From Cyclina sinensis (Eukaryota; Mollusca; Bivalvia; Venerida; Veneridae): a DNA stretch of 64,000 nucleotides. The notes beneath the pieces are model-generated. The model was not told the DNA's origin, searched no databases, and saw only the letters and a program-made list of their open reading frames with translations. The stretch's first letter is position 1. Every line of letters starts with the position of its first letter. Where the stretch lies: positions 14,548,111 through 14,612,110 of the forward strand of contig JAAONU010000016.1 in the NCBI GenBank assembly GCA_012932295.1, given 5' to 3'. The position numbers were made by a program, and so were the translations under genes. Shown here piece by piece: positions 21,640 through 32,522 of the stretch.

Positions 21640-21830
21640 CTGGATAAACTAGGTGTCGCGAGTTTTTTATTCCCAGGTTCAACTAACATTACTCATTGTC
21701 TTTCGGATGAGACGATTAACCGAGGACCCATGTAACAGTGCTATACAGTGAGCATGAAAAAGAACCAAGGGTGTCTCTTGAATGAGATGCTTGCACTAAC
21801 ACTGTTGTACAGCGTTCACCGGAAATAGCC
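21640..21830 (+). mobile_element. SINE-like 3' domain
   Basis: Contains CTTTCGGATGAGACGATTAA, CCGAGGACCCATGTAACAGT and AAAAGAACCAAGGGTGTCTC, the order seen in the conserved 3' domain of several invertebrate tRNA-derived SINEs (..GGATGAGACGTTAAACCGAGGTCC..AAAGAACC..). A weak GGTTCAAC remnant of a B box lies at about 21676. The tRNA head is not otherwise recognisable. Assignment is by recollection of the motif order only. Confidence 0.5.
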
Positions 21831-21842
21831 CATCAAAAATTA

Positions 21843-21887
21843 ATGTCTAAAACGAAAGTAAAATCGCCGATGTGGAGTTCACCCAAG
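21843..21887 (+). CDS. Candidate first coding exon, plus strand
   Basis: ATG at 21843 opens 15 codons, MSKTKVKSPMWSSPK, ending exactly at a GTAATG donor (21888). It pairs in phase 0 with the candidate exon 22374-22424. The short, basic, Ser/Lys-rich peptide has no recognisable domain. It lies 545 bp from the opposite-strand start at 21298. The adjacent SINE-like domain weakens the call, since the 5' UTR would then be repeat-derived. Confidence 0.35.
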
Positions 21888-22209
21888 GTAATGTTTCAGC
21901 TTATTTCTCTTTCATATCTTTATCGATTTCTCCAAACTAAACAATATTGTGAAGCTAAATATGTCTGGTTTTAGACCAGTAGTTGCTTTTTTCTGCAAGT
22001 TGGGTATTTTTTGAGTAATTGGCGATAAATTGTGGCCTCGTTGTTGACTTTTGCGAACAATGTTGATATTTTCCACTAAATCAAGCCCGAAACGCATTTG
22101 CTGTGTCAAAATCCATCTTGATTTATCAAATATAGACTTTCCTCCACTTGTATTAGAGCGGCCATTCAGCAACTCAAGCTACTTTTTACAAAATTTGCGA
22201 AAAACGGTC

Positions 22210-22312
22210 ATGCCTTGTGTACGGGGTCTAGCAACAAAATAAATTCAAGTTAACGGGGTGTAGTAGTTCAATGTACAGGGTTTAGTAGCATGTGTACGGT
22301 GTCTAGTAGCAA
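22210..22312 (+). repeat. Degenerate short tandem units
   Basis: GTGTACGGGGTCTAGCAACA, AACGGGGTGTAGTAGTTCA, TGTACAGGGTTTAGTAGCA and GTGTACGGTGTCTAGTAGCA follow one another at a 25-35-bp step. It falls inside the proposed 486-bp intron. Confidence 0.6.
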
Positions 22313-22373
22313 CATCTTTTTCAAATTTTAGTCTTTATTATATTAGTTTTATTTGGAAATGCTTTCGTTTCAG

Positions 22374-22424
22374 ACTAAAACATGGAGAAATTGGGAGAAA
22401 AAGAAGAAGACTCGGAGTTGTTTG
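22374..22424 (+). CDS. Candidate second coding exon, plus strand
   Basis: A strong acceptor (GAAATGCTTTCGTTTCAG) is followed by 51 nt, exactly 17 codons (TKTWRNWEKKKKTRSCL), and a GTAAAT donor. Joined to 21843-21887 it continues a basic Lys/Trp-rich N-terminus without a stop. The intron would be 486 bp. An alternative ATG frame inside this exon (MEKLGEKEEDSELFG) is also open to the donor, so the reading frame is uncertain. No third exon was found. Confidence 0.35.
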
Positions 22425-22564
22425 GTAAATAATTTATCTAATAAGTTTTTTAGCCTAACACACAAATGCAATAGTATGAGAACTACGTTTTATTATTTTA
22501 TATTCAAACCATCACAAACATAAGCTGAATAGTGTCGGTCGGTATTTATAAGACAGGTCGAAGA

Positions 22565-22870
22565 GCGGATCGGTGGTCTAGTGGTAAAAGCACTGGACTC
22601 GTAATCGATGGATCGCAGGTTCAACACACCCCCCCCCCCAGCTTCTACAACTAACATTACTAGATGGACCTCTTTAGTACTGGTTCTAACCAGGAATAAT
22701 TTCCCATGTATTGGTGCTTTTCACCGGTCACGTTAAAGAACCTGTCGATGTCTATGTGGTGGGCGCGTCAGTATCATGCAATATTGGTCACTAATACAAA
22801 CCATCAGTTTTCTGACCCACTCGCCGTATGGAAATGTCCGAGTGCGAGTATTTACTTACCTACTTACAAG
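22565..22870 (+). mobile_element. tRNA-derived SINE (Thr-like head)
   Basis: The A box TGGTCTAGTGG (22574-22584), an anticodon arm around GGACTCGTAATC, and a B-box start GGTTCAACAC (22618) form a tRNA-like head, but a run of C has expanded inside the B box and destroyed it. The body has CGGTCACGTTAAAGAACCTG, and the element ends in ATTTACTTACCTACTTAC, a short TTAC-type tail. It cannot be transcribed by Pol III efficiently now. Confidence 0.75.
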
Positions 22871-23009
22871 ACAGGTCGGTAATTGATCATACACTTAAGA
22901 GATTGTGTACGAGTGTCATTTTGTACAAAACGGCATTAACAGGTGTTTTCCATAAAAACGTTTAAAAAAAATGTATTGCTTTGAAAAAAAAGTGTAGCAC
23001 AATATATTG

Positions 23010-23290
23010 CTTTCTCGTTCCCACGACATAGCTAACTCGTTCCCACGAGTTAGTAAGTCGTTCCCACGACATAGCTTACATTCGCTGTTCTTTTTTTTAC
23101 AACACAATTCTTTTTTTTTTACTGCGCAACTCTTTTTTTCAGATGTGATTCTTTTTTCAGATTTGCACTTCTCTTTTTTTATCTCGTTCCCACGAGTTAG
23201 TAACTCGTGGGAACGAGATACTAAGTCGTTCCCTCGAGTTAGTATCTCGTGGGAACGAGATAAAAAAAAAGAGAAGTGCAATTAAAAAAA
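23010..23290. repeat. Foldback element built of CTCGTTCCCACGAG hairpins
   Basis: Left arm TGCACTTCTC (23164-23173) and right arm GAGAAGTGCA (23271-23280) are exact inverted copies. Between them are alternating CTCGTTCCCACGAGTTAGTA and CTCGTGGGAACGAGATA blocks, each a hairpin by itself, bounded by T and A runs. Upstream (23010-23160) more CTCGTTCCCACGACATAGC blocks and TTCTTTTTTT units occur. Both strands show open frames here as a consequence of the symmetry. They are not genes. Confidence 0.88.
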
Positions 23291-23763
23291 AAGTCGTGCA
23301 TGTCACCTCTGTGCCACCGTACCAGTGATCTAGTCTTCTCCTATAAGATAAAAAAACTAGTCAAGGAAAATATTTTACCAAGTTCTCATACTTCTTTGTT
23401 TTTAAATGAAGTCTTAAGACCGGGTAAAGGAAAAGACCTGGTAAACTTGCTTATTTAACAATGCACCACTCTACATTCTTAGGTACTAATTGAGCCAAAT
23501 TTTACAATTTAACCAAGTTCTATCAATGTTGGAATGAAATAAGGAATATAGAGTTAAATATTTTTCTATAAACTTATGATCATGCATCAAAAGTGTTGTA
23601 GGCGGGCGGCAAACGGCGTACTAAGTGTTAAATTGAAATATAAACATTATAAATACTTGAATATTAATCATGATTTGCAGACAAATAAAATGTTTCTCTT
23701 TACGCTCCCTGCCCTCTTCGACACTAATCGCAATTCTTTAATCAGCCGATGTGTGTGCACTGG

Positions 23764-23852
23764 TCATTGGAAATCATCCGAGTAACCGAGTACTCGATCG
23801 GAAAAATGACCGAGTACTCGAGTATTGATTTTGGTATTCGTTGCCATCCCTA
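23764..23852 (+). mobile_element. Right end of the hAT family
   Basis: About 89 bp, nearly identical to 8104-8193: CATTGGAAATCATCCGAGTA, two ACCGAGTACTCGA motifs, and the terminal TCGTTGCCATCCCTA. No left end with TAGGGATGGC was found in the preceding kilobases, so it is truncated. The low divergence from the intact element argues for recent activity of the family. Confidence 0.85.
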
Positions 23853-26100
23853 CTTATAATGCATGTTACTTTTTAAAAACTACAAATTCTAAAATGCATT
23901 TTTTTCTGAGAAACTCATCAGCCTGTTGAACAAATTAATATTTAGCCATGGTCATGAAAAAATGGTAAATATTTTTTACGAATTTCAGAGCATGTTTTAC
24001 AAGTCCATTTCCTCGATTTGGATCAAATTTACGCCCTTTTAATATTTAGTCCAGCTTAACAGATACTATCGCTGATTATTTTGTAAAATATCTGGACCAA
24101 GAAAGGTGTAATAAAAGCTTGAAAGGGAAAACAAAACTTAATGAGCCTAAAAAAGCAGCAGCTTAACATGGGAGTTCTGGCTTCAACAACTACATGCATT
24201 GTTGTAAAAGAGGGGGGAGTAAAGCCTTAGGGGCTTATAAGAAGATCCCCAAGATTCTACAAGGTATGAAATACATGAGGTTATCTTAATTTGTTTCATT
24301 TATTTAAATGGTAGATACGCCACCATAAAAAAATTTGAAATAACTAAATTATAGTCAGTTTCGGTCATTTTGCCTAATAAGGTATTAACTATTAATAATA
24401 GTTAGGTTACTAGTTTTTATAATTATTTAAGTGACAGAACGTTTAAAAAATTCAAAATGATCTTGGAAACAAGTAGATTCATTCTTTCAGTGACGACAGC
24501 TGCTGACCTCTCTTTGGCTTACTTTTTAAAGGAAGCCGACTTGTTTTTACAGAAACTGGCGTCTTTTGTTTGATGAACTTTTGACTGAATAAACCTACAA
24601 ACATGTAAATTTAAAGTATGCATGTAAAAGAATAAACAAGATTAATAACATTTGTGATCTCTTGAACATAATAAAAAAAGAAAACTGAACAGAGATCATA
24701 TTAATTTTAACATTTAGAAGGAACCGTACAAAGGGAAGTCAATGCCATAAACGGGTTAGTCTAATTGACAAGAGTGATTTCCCATTAGTCTTCCACTTAA
24801 GAGTTTGTTCTATGATATAATGCGAGGTACGCCCAGTCAACACAAATTCTATGTTGCAGTATATTTTGCGTGTCATTATGCAATAATCGGGATATATCCT
24901 TGTACTGTCTGTCTCTTAGTAACAATATAAAATCTCTCACATTTACAGTAAATATTGCCGTTGATTAAAACAGAATTTGTTTATAGATTTTTACTCATTA
25001 TCGAATGGCAAAGAATTCTAAAGAATTCATTTTTAATTCTAATAATCATTTAAGCGTAATTTTCGATTGAGATTATGAAATTGAAAGCTTAGAAGGGAAC
25101 ATACTGCTATTAAATTTATAATTGAAAAATGCGCTCTCGAGTACATTATGTTGATGTTAGGAAAAAGTTGATAGTCTGTTCAAACTTTGATGGAGTCGGC
25201 TGAAATAAGTCTGTGTTTTTCTTTGCTTTTGAATGACTAAATGACAAAATTATGCATCCAATCTGAATTGAAGCCTTCGACAAGAATATAGTTCTTATTA
25301 ATACTCTTTTTAAAAGTTTGATATGGGACCCAGGAGGCTATTGTATTTCTATCCAAGAAAAGTGCCTTTAGTATATTCATTTTGTTTGTGATTGCTGCCG
25401 TTTGAGACTGTCGTCTATCTAATGCATTTTGACAGAAACCACATCATTGTTGTGTGATGTGTTATCATTAATCAGTTAATGTATTTCTGTTGATGGTTAG
25501 GACAGACAGGATTGTCAGACGCAGATTTAGGTAATAATAAATTTTGCCACAGTTCGTCTGAAAATATTACGATTAGATGGAAAGACAGTTCAATATTGTT
25601 TTCTGTTTTTGTCCTATATTGACTGCGTTTTTATGTTGCTTTCGATGTAAGTTAATTGTTTGTCTTTCGTTTTTTTTCGACATAAATATCGCGACAACGT
25701 AATGGGATCAAACCATGTGTTCAATACAAGTACAAAACTGATTTTAATACTGGAATAATTTGAAATACAGTTTTATAAGTTGAATAGAATATATAATGTT
25801 TGTACAAATATTTTGAATATGTCATAACATGGTTTACACTTCACGTCATATCATCTTTCATATTTTCATAAGAACAGTAAACACTGAGCAAATTTGTATC
25901 GCAGTCTTAAAATTATTAAAATTAAACTTCACAAAACTAAGATTAAAATGTTATGCACATGACGTGAGCTGGCAGTTGCCGATACATTTAACAGTTCGTC
26001 CCTAGACTGCACCGTCTAGCTGGTCGTCTAAGTTGACTATAAAGATGAAACCATAAAAAAAATTGTTATGATACCTCAATTTCATTTACAATGTTAATCT
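23853..26100. other. No gene seen
   Basis: AT-rich, low-repeat sequence with no splice-bounded open frame that I can support. Confidence 0.4.
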
Positions 26101-26109
26101 TCCATAGGC

Positions 26110-26450
26110 CACCGTGACATAAAAGTACTGTCAGAAAAATTTACTGTCGGAAAAATACTGTCACCCGCTACCATAGTTACGGGATGTTCCAAAATTATAC
26201 TGTACCTTTCGCGCATGCGCAATATCTATTTTACATTTCCGTTCTAAACAGACGACAATAATGGCAAGCAACAAACGTTTTAAAGTTTAAAGTTGAATAA
26301 AGTTGTTCATGGTTTGAATAGTTTTTCGGTTTAATAAAATAAATGTTATATGTCTGACAGGGTGACAGTAAAATTGTCAACTTTCGAAAATACTGTCAAC
26401 CTCGGCTTCGCCTCAAGTTGACAATTTTACTGTCACCCTGTCAGGCATGT
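26110..26450. repeat. ACTGTCA-rich element with perfect 30-bp inverted repeat
   Basis: Arms at 26354-26383 (starting CTGACAGGGTGACAGTAAAA) and 26415-26444 are exact reverse complements over 30 nt, with a 31-nt spacer containing CCTCGGCTTCGCCTC. ACTGTC motifs also occur upstream (26127, 26140, 26157). A GCGCATGCGC site (26211-26220) and a short ATG frame (MASNKRFKV, 26261) sit in the middle. Possibly a MITE-like element, but no outer ends or target duplication were identified. Confidence 0.7.
26211..26220. promoter_or_regulatory. NRF-1-like palindrome
   Basis: CGCGCATGCGCA matches the YGCGCAYGCGCR consensus of NRF-1-type factors, in otherwise AT-rich DNA. It lies about 40 bp upstream of an ATG that opens only nine codons. 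A promoter role is inferred from the motif only. Confidence 0.35.
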
Positions 26451-27345
26451 GATATTTATATAATAACACACGCGGATAGGTCTCTGCCAACTAGCAGTCG
26501 CATCATAACCAGTCAAAAAAATGTAAATCTAAAAAAGGATATCTCGCAGCGAGCAGCAATAGCGTTTTTATTGTGAGGAAGTTCCTTTTTATAACTCCTA
26601 GCGCATGATTGGGAATGTAGAAAACTAAAAACATTCAACTGTACCTATATCAAATTGTTCGACAACTTGATGATAGAGTAAACACGAAACATATACTGTA
26701 TACTCTAAACTGCATGTAGTTGAATATAACGTGTTTCTTTCATTATTCTGTATTTCTTTTTAAAGATAAAATGAATGGAACAGCCACTTGGTATAGAGAA
26801 CCTCATATAAAGAAGATCTTTAATTCTTTTGATTGTTCAACCTGTATCTATATTTTCTTGTAACAGTTTATCAAAATTCCACCCCTTGTACAAACATTTC
26901 GCACAGTTAGTTCGTATTTATCATTCCTTGACATTCTCGATAACGTAGTAGAAATTTCCACTTTCAGTTCATTTATTGGACGCATTTTGATCACGTGAAC
27001 ACAACGTGTTCTTTTGGGGACTTTGTCTATCGTCGTACGTCATCCGACCTGCCTTTACACTGTTGAACTGAATTGCATTATGTCTGTGGCGGAAAATTGA
27101 GGAAAGATTATAGAGGTCTTTTTGCGTAAAAGCTCTACAAAAATTATTTTAAACACGGAATATCTTTTTTTTTAGTTATTCGGCGTAAATGGGGGGTAGA
27201 AAAAAGATGAAAGTTTTTTTCGTGCAGATATTTACATACGCCGAAACAGGTATCAACGTGCTTCTACGTAAAGTATTTGGATTAAACAACAATACAGTAA
27301 TCGAAGAAACTGATGATATATTTAAGGTATTTGTCTTCTTAACAG
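26451..27345. other. No gene seen
   Basis: Unrecognised sequence. An E-box-like GATCACGTGA is near 26989. It could contain the promoter and 5' exon of the candidate exon at 27349. Confidence 0.35.
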
Positions 27346-27348
27346 ATA

Positions 27349-27450
27349 ATGGCGCGTAACATTTTTACGAAGCCATATCTGCCAGTAGAAGTCGTGCAAA
27401 TATACAGTCATCATTTTCTTACGTCGTCATCCCTGAACAAGTCAAAAGAG
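27349..27450 (+). CDS. Candidate first coding exon of an unknown gene
   Basis: A strong acceptor (ATTTGTCTTCTTAACAG, ending 27345) is followed three bases later by ATGGCG. The frame is 34 codons, beginning MARNIFTKPYLPVEVV and ending NKSKE, exactly at a GTAAAA donor (27451). Start context (ATAATGG) and phase (0) are good. No domain is recognisable, and no following exon was found before the LINE remnant at 29.4 kb. Confidence 0.4.
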
Positions 27451-28852
27451 GTAAAACAGACTTATTTTTTATTAGTATCTTGTGGACTTATATTAATTAT
27501 TCATTTAATGCATCATATGGAAAATTAGCCCCATGCAGGAAGTCGCATACTCTCGCTGAATCCATAACGGCTGGAGTTCTGAGGTTTGGATGAAAGCATT
27601 TCTTGGAACAACAAAGCTAATTGTTGTTAGACTGAGTATGTGGTATTTAGGTTAACATCTGTAGACCTTACAACTGCATTGATCCCAAGCCATTAAGGGC
27701 AAATGTTTACAAAAAAATGAAAAAAAAGAAAAAAAAACATTTTAAAGGCCAAACAAACTAGAGCTTTCTTATGTTACATTGTCTGACTGTTGCGTACATT
27801 TTGATCATAAATTCATGTCGTTGCACTGTCGTTTTGAGCAGGTGTACACAAAGTAGCAATTTTAAGTCACCATTTTCTTTTTGTTTGAGTATAATGCTTG
27901 TTTAAAACCACTATTACACTTTAAATATAGGCAATTACTAATTAGGGAATTTTCAGAAGTAAAATTCAAAACGGTAATCAAAAATGTGTTTTTTATCTAA
28001 GGGTAGGGAAACTGTAAAAACATTTTACCTGTCAGTGCTTTTGTCTAAATTCAAAAACAAATATTGCTGACCTCAGCAGAATATATTCTGTTAATGACGA
28101 CTTGCTGAAAAATAACTTGTGATGTCCACATTGCATATTAACATTAGAAACCTACATGTGGTGCAAGAAGAAACTAGTAAGTCAATCAATATCAGAATCA
28201 AATTTTGGTTTTGTCCATATTCTCCTGATTCTGTTGGAAAGTCTGAAAGGTTCATACGAAAGGTAATTCATTTATATAGCTTTATTATTATTATTTGACT
28301 AAAACTAGACTTTAAAAAAAAAGAAAGATAAATATACAATATATTTTCTCTTTGGCATCTGGTCGGCACCACTGTCTGTTACACTGCTGGTAAGGTAGCT
28401 CCGCTCATATCAAGAACCGAAACCAAAATTCAGATATAAATTATTATGAAAAAGGCTGTATTATTGCATGGATTTATGTTTGCTCCGATTAGCCTTCCAT
28501 TTTAAAATATAATGGTTACAGTAGTGGTTCATCAGGTTCTTTCTTATGAATAATATCTTACGTTATTTACATTACATCCAATGATTGGCTGCAGTCACAC
28601 CCACGTATTTCCTGAAACAGCGCTTAGCAAACATACTTATTATAACAAAAGCATTAAATCTCCAGGTGGTTAGGGTATTTAACAGCAGGTCTGGTTCCCA
28701 CATTTAATCATCACGATAAAAAAACTGTATATGGTGTAGCTGTTTGTAATCTTTCACTGTATTCACATTGTTGTCATTTGGCAACAAATGTTACAATTAG
28801 GGACACAGACTCACACAGTCCGTAAAATGTCTACGCAACAACTAAAACATAC
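27451..28852. other. No gene seen
   Basis: AT-rich DNA with an A-rich stretch near 27710-27740. It would be intron if the exon at 27349 is real. Confidence 0.35.
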
Positions 28853-28937
28853 CTGACCATATTCCGGATCTACTGATCGAATGTACTTTTGTCTGATGAA
28901 ATTTGATTGATACTCCCAGCACTTCATGGATATAGTA
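28853..28937 (-). CDS. Candidate internal exon on the minus strand
   Basis: Minus strand: acceptor ACATTTTTCACACAG, then 85 nt, then donor GGTCAG|GTATGT. One frame reads MKCWEYQSNFIRQKYIRS followed by VDPEYGQ, ending flush with the donor; it would begin with one leftover base. The second frame (HEVLGVSIKFHQTKVHS..) is also open. The splice signals are good, but the choice of frame is open. No neighbouring exon and no known family were recognised. Confidence 0.33.
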
Positions 28938-29218
28938 CTGTGTGAAAAATGTTGCCAAAGGACAATGACCTTTTGGGGTTTTTTTTGCCTTAAATAGAAT
29001 CATTTCTTTAGATTTTAACAACTTCAAAACAGCTTTGCTGTCTTCTGTTGGAAAAAGTATCCAGGTAGATTAAAATATTGATAGAAATATGTAACAATGT
29101 TACATATAAGTGACAACTTAGTTACGGTTACTTTCGAAATCATTTCCAAGTACTGGCTGTTCTCTCCTTTTTTGGTGGCGTTTTAAAGTCCCAATTACAA
29201 GAAGGTTTTATTTATACC

Positions 29219-29967
29219 ATCAACAACAACAAAATTTTATTAGTCAATTCGGCATTACAAATGCCTTTGGCTAATGAACATTGGAAAATAACAATATACA
29301 CAGTATAACAGTGCGCATGAAGATGAACAAATAACATAAAATTATACAAAAAAGAAAGAAAGTTAAGGAGTTAAACAGTCCATCTCGAAAATAGTAAATA
29401 CATAATGTTTTGGCTTTATTGGTTGTTATTTCTGATTTTAAAGGCTTGTTTTAAGAATTTACATATTCCAATAAAAGTTCTTTTATAAGATGAATTCATT
29501 ATTTTTTCAAATTTCCTTAAATCTGGCCATGATACTTTTGGTAGATATTTTTCACATATAAGAAGGAAATGATATTCAGATTCCACAAAATTTTTATTAC
29601 AATTTCGACATATTCTTCTTTCTCTGGGAATTCCTATATATCTTCCAGTTTCAATTTCAAGAGAGTGTGAGGAAAGCCTAAAACAAGTTAGTAGTTTTCG
29701 AAGATAATCATTTTCAACAACATCTAAATATCTTTCATATGAAAATTCTTTTTTAATTCTTACGTAATAATCTAATTTTGACATGCTTGTTATTGAAGTG
29801 TGCCATTTTTGGCGAAACCGGTCACGAAGTCTATTTTGCAGAAGAGGGAAAATACCTAAATTCAAATTTGTGTCATACCATAGGTTGCTGAATCCTAATT
29901 CATCTAAAGTATTCTTTACAAGAAAGTTGTCTTGTCGGCGGAAATGATCTTTATCAATCTGTACCAA
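29219..29967 (-). pseudogene. LINE 3' remnant (RT C-terminus)
   Basis: A minus-strand frame (29967-29416) of about 180 residues has the layout of the region after the reverse transcriptase domain of many animal LINEs: LLTCFRLSSHSLEIETGRY, RERRICRNCNKNFVESEYHF and LLICEKY, i.e. C-x2-C..H..C. It ends in RNNNQ and a stop. The 3' UTR runs to AATAAAATTTTGTTGTTGTT (29219-29245 on the plus strand), a short-repeat tail. The RT catalytic motifs are not present upstream, so it is a 5'-truncated copy. The clade cannot be assigned from this piece. Confidence 0.85.
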
Positions 29968-31209
29968 AAATAATTCCTAACTTTGCTTTTTAAATCAACT
30001 AACATGTAAGAAATATAGTGCAATTGCTTTTAAGTATGCTGGAAAAAAAGTAAGAATGGTTTCTTTCATGAAAAAATGACTTGAATAGGAAAGAAAGACA
30101 TATGTCAGCACTATGTTAGAGTGAATAGGACATGGTTCGATCAAGATCCTATCAGTACATTTATTGTCCTATATCAGTAAAATCAATTTGATACTGGGAC
30201 TTTAAGCTGAAAATGTGTTGTAAATTGTAAAACATCACACCACTTCATTCACAGATTACAAAACGATATGTTTACTCTGCAATATTATATTTTGTATCCG
30301 ATATTCAATCTACACATAACTTGCTTTGTTCTCATGACGTCAAGGGTTCGTTTCAAATATCAGTAACAACTTGCCTTCCTGCTGATTGAATCATAAATTG
30401 GCATACTTTTATTCGATGTGATGAGAGTTTGATGCAACATCGACGGTTTTCACCACGTCTAATTTTGATGCCAGTTGGTGTTATATACCATGGTTAATAT
30501 TTTGGGTGTCAGGATTGCTTTATCTATTTAAAATGTGAGTAGAATATAACACATAAACGTTTTTATGTGTATTTTCAGTTATACAAAATGTATTCAATCA
30601 GAAAAAAATAAATGAAATTTAATCTTCTATCAAGTTTCTTTTGTGTGTCGATTCCTTTGAATTGTTAATTAGCATCTCTTTAAAGATAAAAAGACATCTG
30701 ACAAAAAGCTATTTGGCTTTTGTTGAAACGGCATATGGACAAAGTACGACAGACTTTATGACAAGCCTCTGTTTGTTGATGATTCATACTGCTATTTTTT
30801 ACTAAGTTATTTACTGTACATTGTGTTCCATAACAATTCTAATTGTTTCCCATTATCATTTATAATCTGTTATTACGGTTTTACAGCTATTTTCGTCTTC
30901 AAATGATTAACATTATTGAAACTAATGCAACAAATAACACTTCCTTTTAATACAGAAAATAAATGTTGAAAGAAGATTAACAGAGCAGAATGAGACACAC
31001 ATTTTATTGTGCAAAATCAAACCTATCGGTTTCTCCTTCATACAAAAGATAAAAGTCAGCATCAAATAATACAAGACAGGCAAGTGGGGTATTAAGTAAC
31101 GCAATATATATAAATATTAACAAATATTACGAAACAAAGCCAAAAACCGTATGAATACTTGTCGATTTTTTCAGTAATATCAGAATAATTGAAATGAAGC
31201 ATTATATGT
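29968..31209. other. No gene seen
   Basis: AT-rich unrecognised DNA between two LINE remnants of the same orientation. Confidence 0.4.
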
Positions 31210-31400
31210 ATTCTGTGATAAAATGCTGGAAATATGCTCTCAACTGAACAAAATTACTACACTTCAAAACAAAATGAAATTCATTCTCAATTTCATCGTC
31301 ACAAATATGTCAGTTACAAGCATTCATGTCACGGTAGTGTTTTTCCATGTATCTTCCAGTTTCAACACCATACCTGTCTTAAAAAGAAAAAAAATCATGA
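31210..31400 (-). pseudogene. LINE 3' remnant, decayed
   Basis: On the minus strand one frame reads VETGRYMEKHYRDMNACN, a stop, HICDDEIENEFHFVLKC, SNFVQLRAYFQ. This is the same ETGRY..C..C..E.E.HF.LKC signature as at 29.5 kb but with a different sequence and one in-frame TGA where the finger should continue. It is a short, inactive fragment. The A-rich plus-strand frames on top of it are shadows. Confidence 0.7.
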
Positions 31401-32060
31401 CCTAGATATAAATCGTCTTACGTTCGTTTATTGTTGTTAGTCAAATACTGATATCTAAGGATTTAAGCTTACAGTCGCAAAAGTAACTTATGACGTCAGT
31501 GTTAAGATGCAACACGTAAAATGTTTTTATACTGGCATCCTGGGGTTTACCTTTATTCTTTATGTCTTACATACAAGATGCATTTAGTATGTCCTAAATG
31601 AGTTTTAGTAATATCTTAAATTCTAAACTTTGTTTATTTTCATCATGCCATGATTCTGTATGTCCTAAGTATAAGGTTCCCTTTTGCTCTCTGTTGTTTT
31701 TTGTTTCAACCGACCGCTAATTGTGGTTTGTATGTTTAGAAGATTTTTAGTTATGTTGATGCACAATATGCAAACATTCCCCTTCGCGTATAATTTACAC
31801 ACAAATGTTGGCAATCATTTTCAACTGGGAAACTTTTCCTAGAATTACCAACATGTTCATGTACATTTATTTTCTTTGAACAAATTGGTAACTATCAAGT
31901 TTAATTGATCAAGTAATCATGGGATAATGGTAACACTCATATATAGTTTTTTTTTGTTTAGTCATCTGTTTCTCTAGTCACTGAGGTAGAATAAGTACTT
32001 ACACCCGTGAAGTGATTTCCGCTTAGTCCAATGTCATTCTGTCATACCTCTGAGACCGTG

Positions 32061-32522
32061 TGGCAATACCACGTGATCGTGACGTCACTAAAGGCATCAA
32101 AACCAAGACAAAACTGTCAACATTGGCTCCGCTTGACATCAAAAAATTACCCGTAAGTATCTCATTTCTTCATTAATTACTATGGGACATGTGTCAGTCT
32201 CAGGAGAAAAATATAAGCTTTCCACTGAATATAGATCTCCATCAGCAGCTGAGCGGTTTTTTAAGTACTGCGTGAAAAGCTGAAACTTGTTTGTATGCGA
32301 GGTTTCACGCAGTGCTTGATAAAACGGCTCAGCTGCTTAATAGAGATTCTATATTCCGTGGAAAGCTTATATTTTTCTTCTTAGACTGACACATGTCCCA
32401 TTAAAATCAATAAAGAAATGAAATAGTTATGGGTAATTTTTTTTTATTTTCAAGCGGAGACAATGTAATGTTTTGTCTTGGTTTCGATGCCTTTAGTGAC
32501 GCCGCAGTCACGTGACATTGCT
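32061..32522. mobile_element. 462-bp near-palindrome (foldback/MITE-like)
   Basis: The left arm (32061 to about 32280) and right arm (about 32305 to 32522) are inverted copies, recognisable over their whole length. Shared blocks, read outward in, are CACGTGA, GACGTCACTAAAGGCATC, ACCAAGACAAAAC, GGGACATGTGTCAGTCT, AAATATAAGCTTTCCAC, GCAGCTGAGC and CTGCGTGAAA. The central loop is only about 25 nt. Outer ends read TGGCAAT and ATTGCTA. No clear target duplication was found. A transcript across it would form a long hairpin. Confidence 0.88.
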
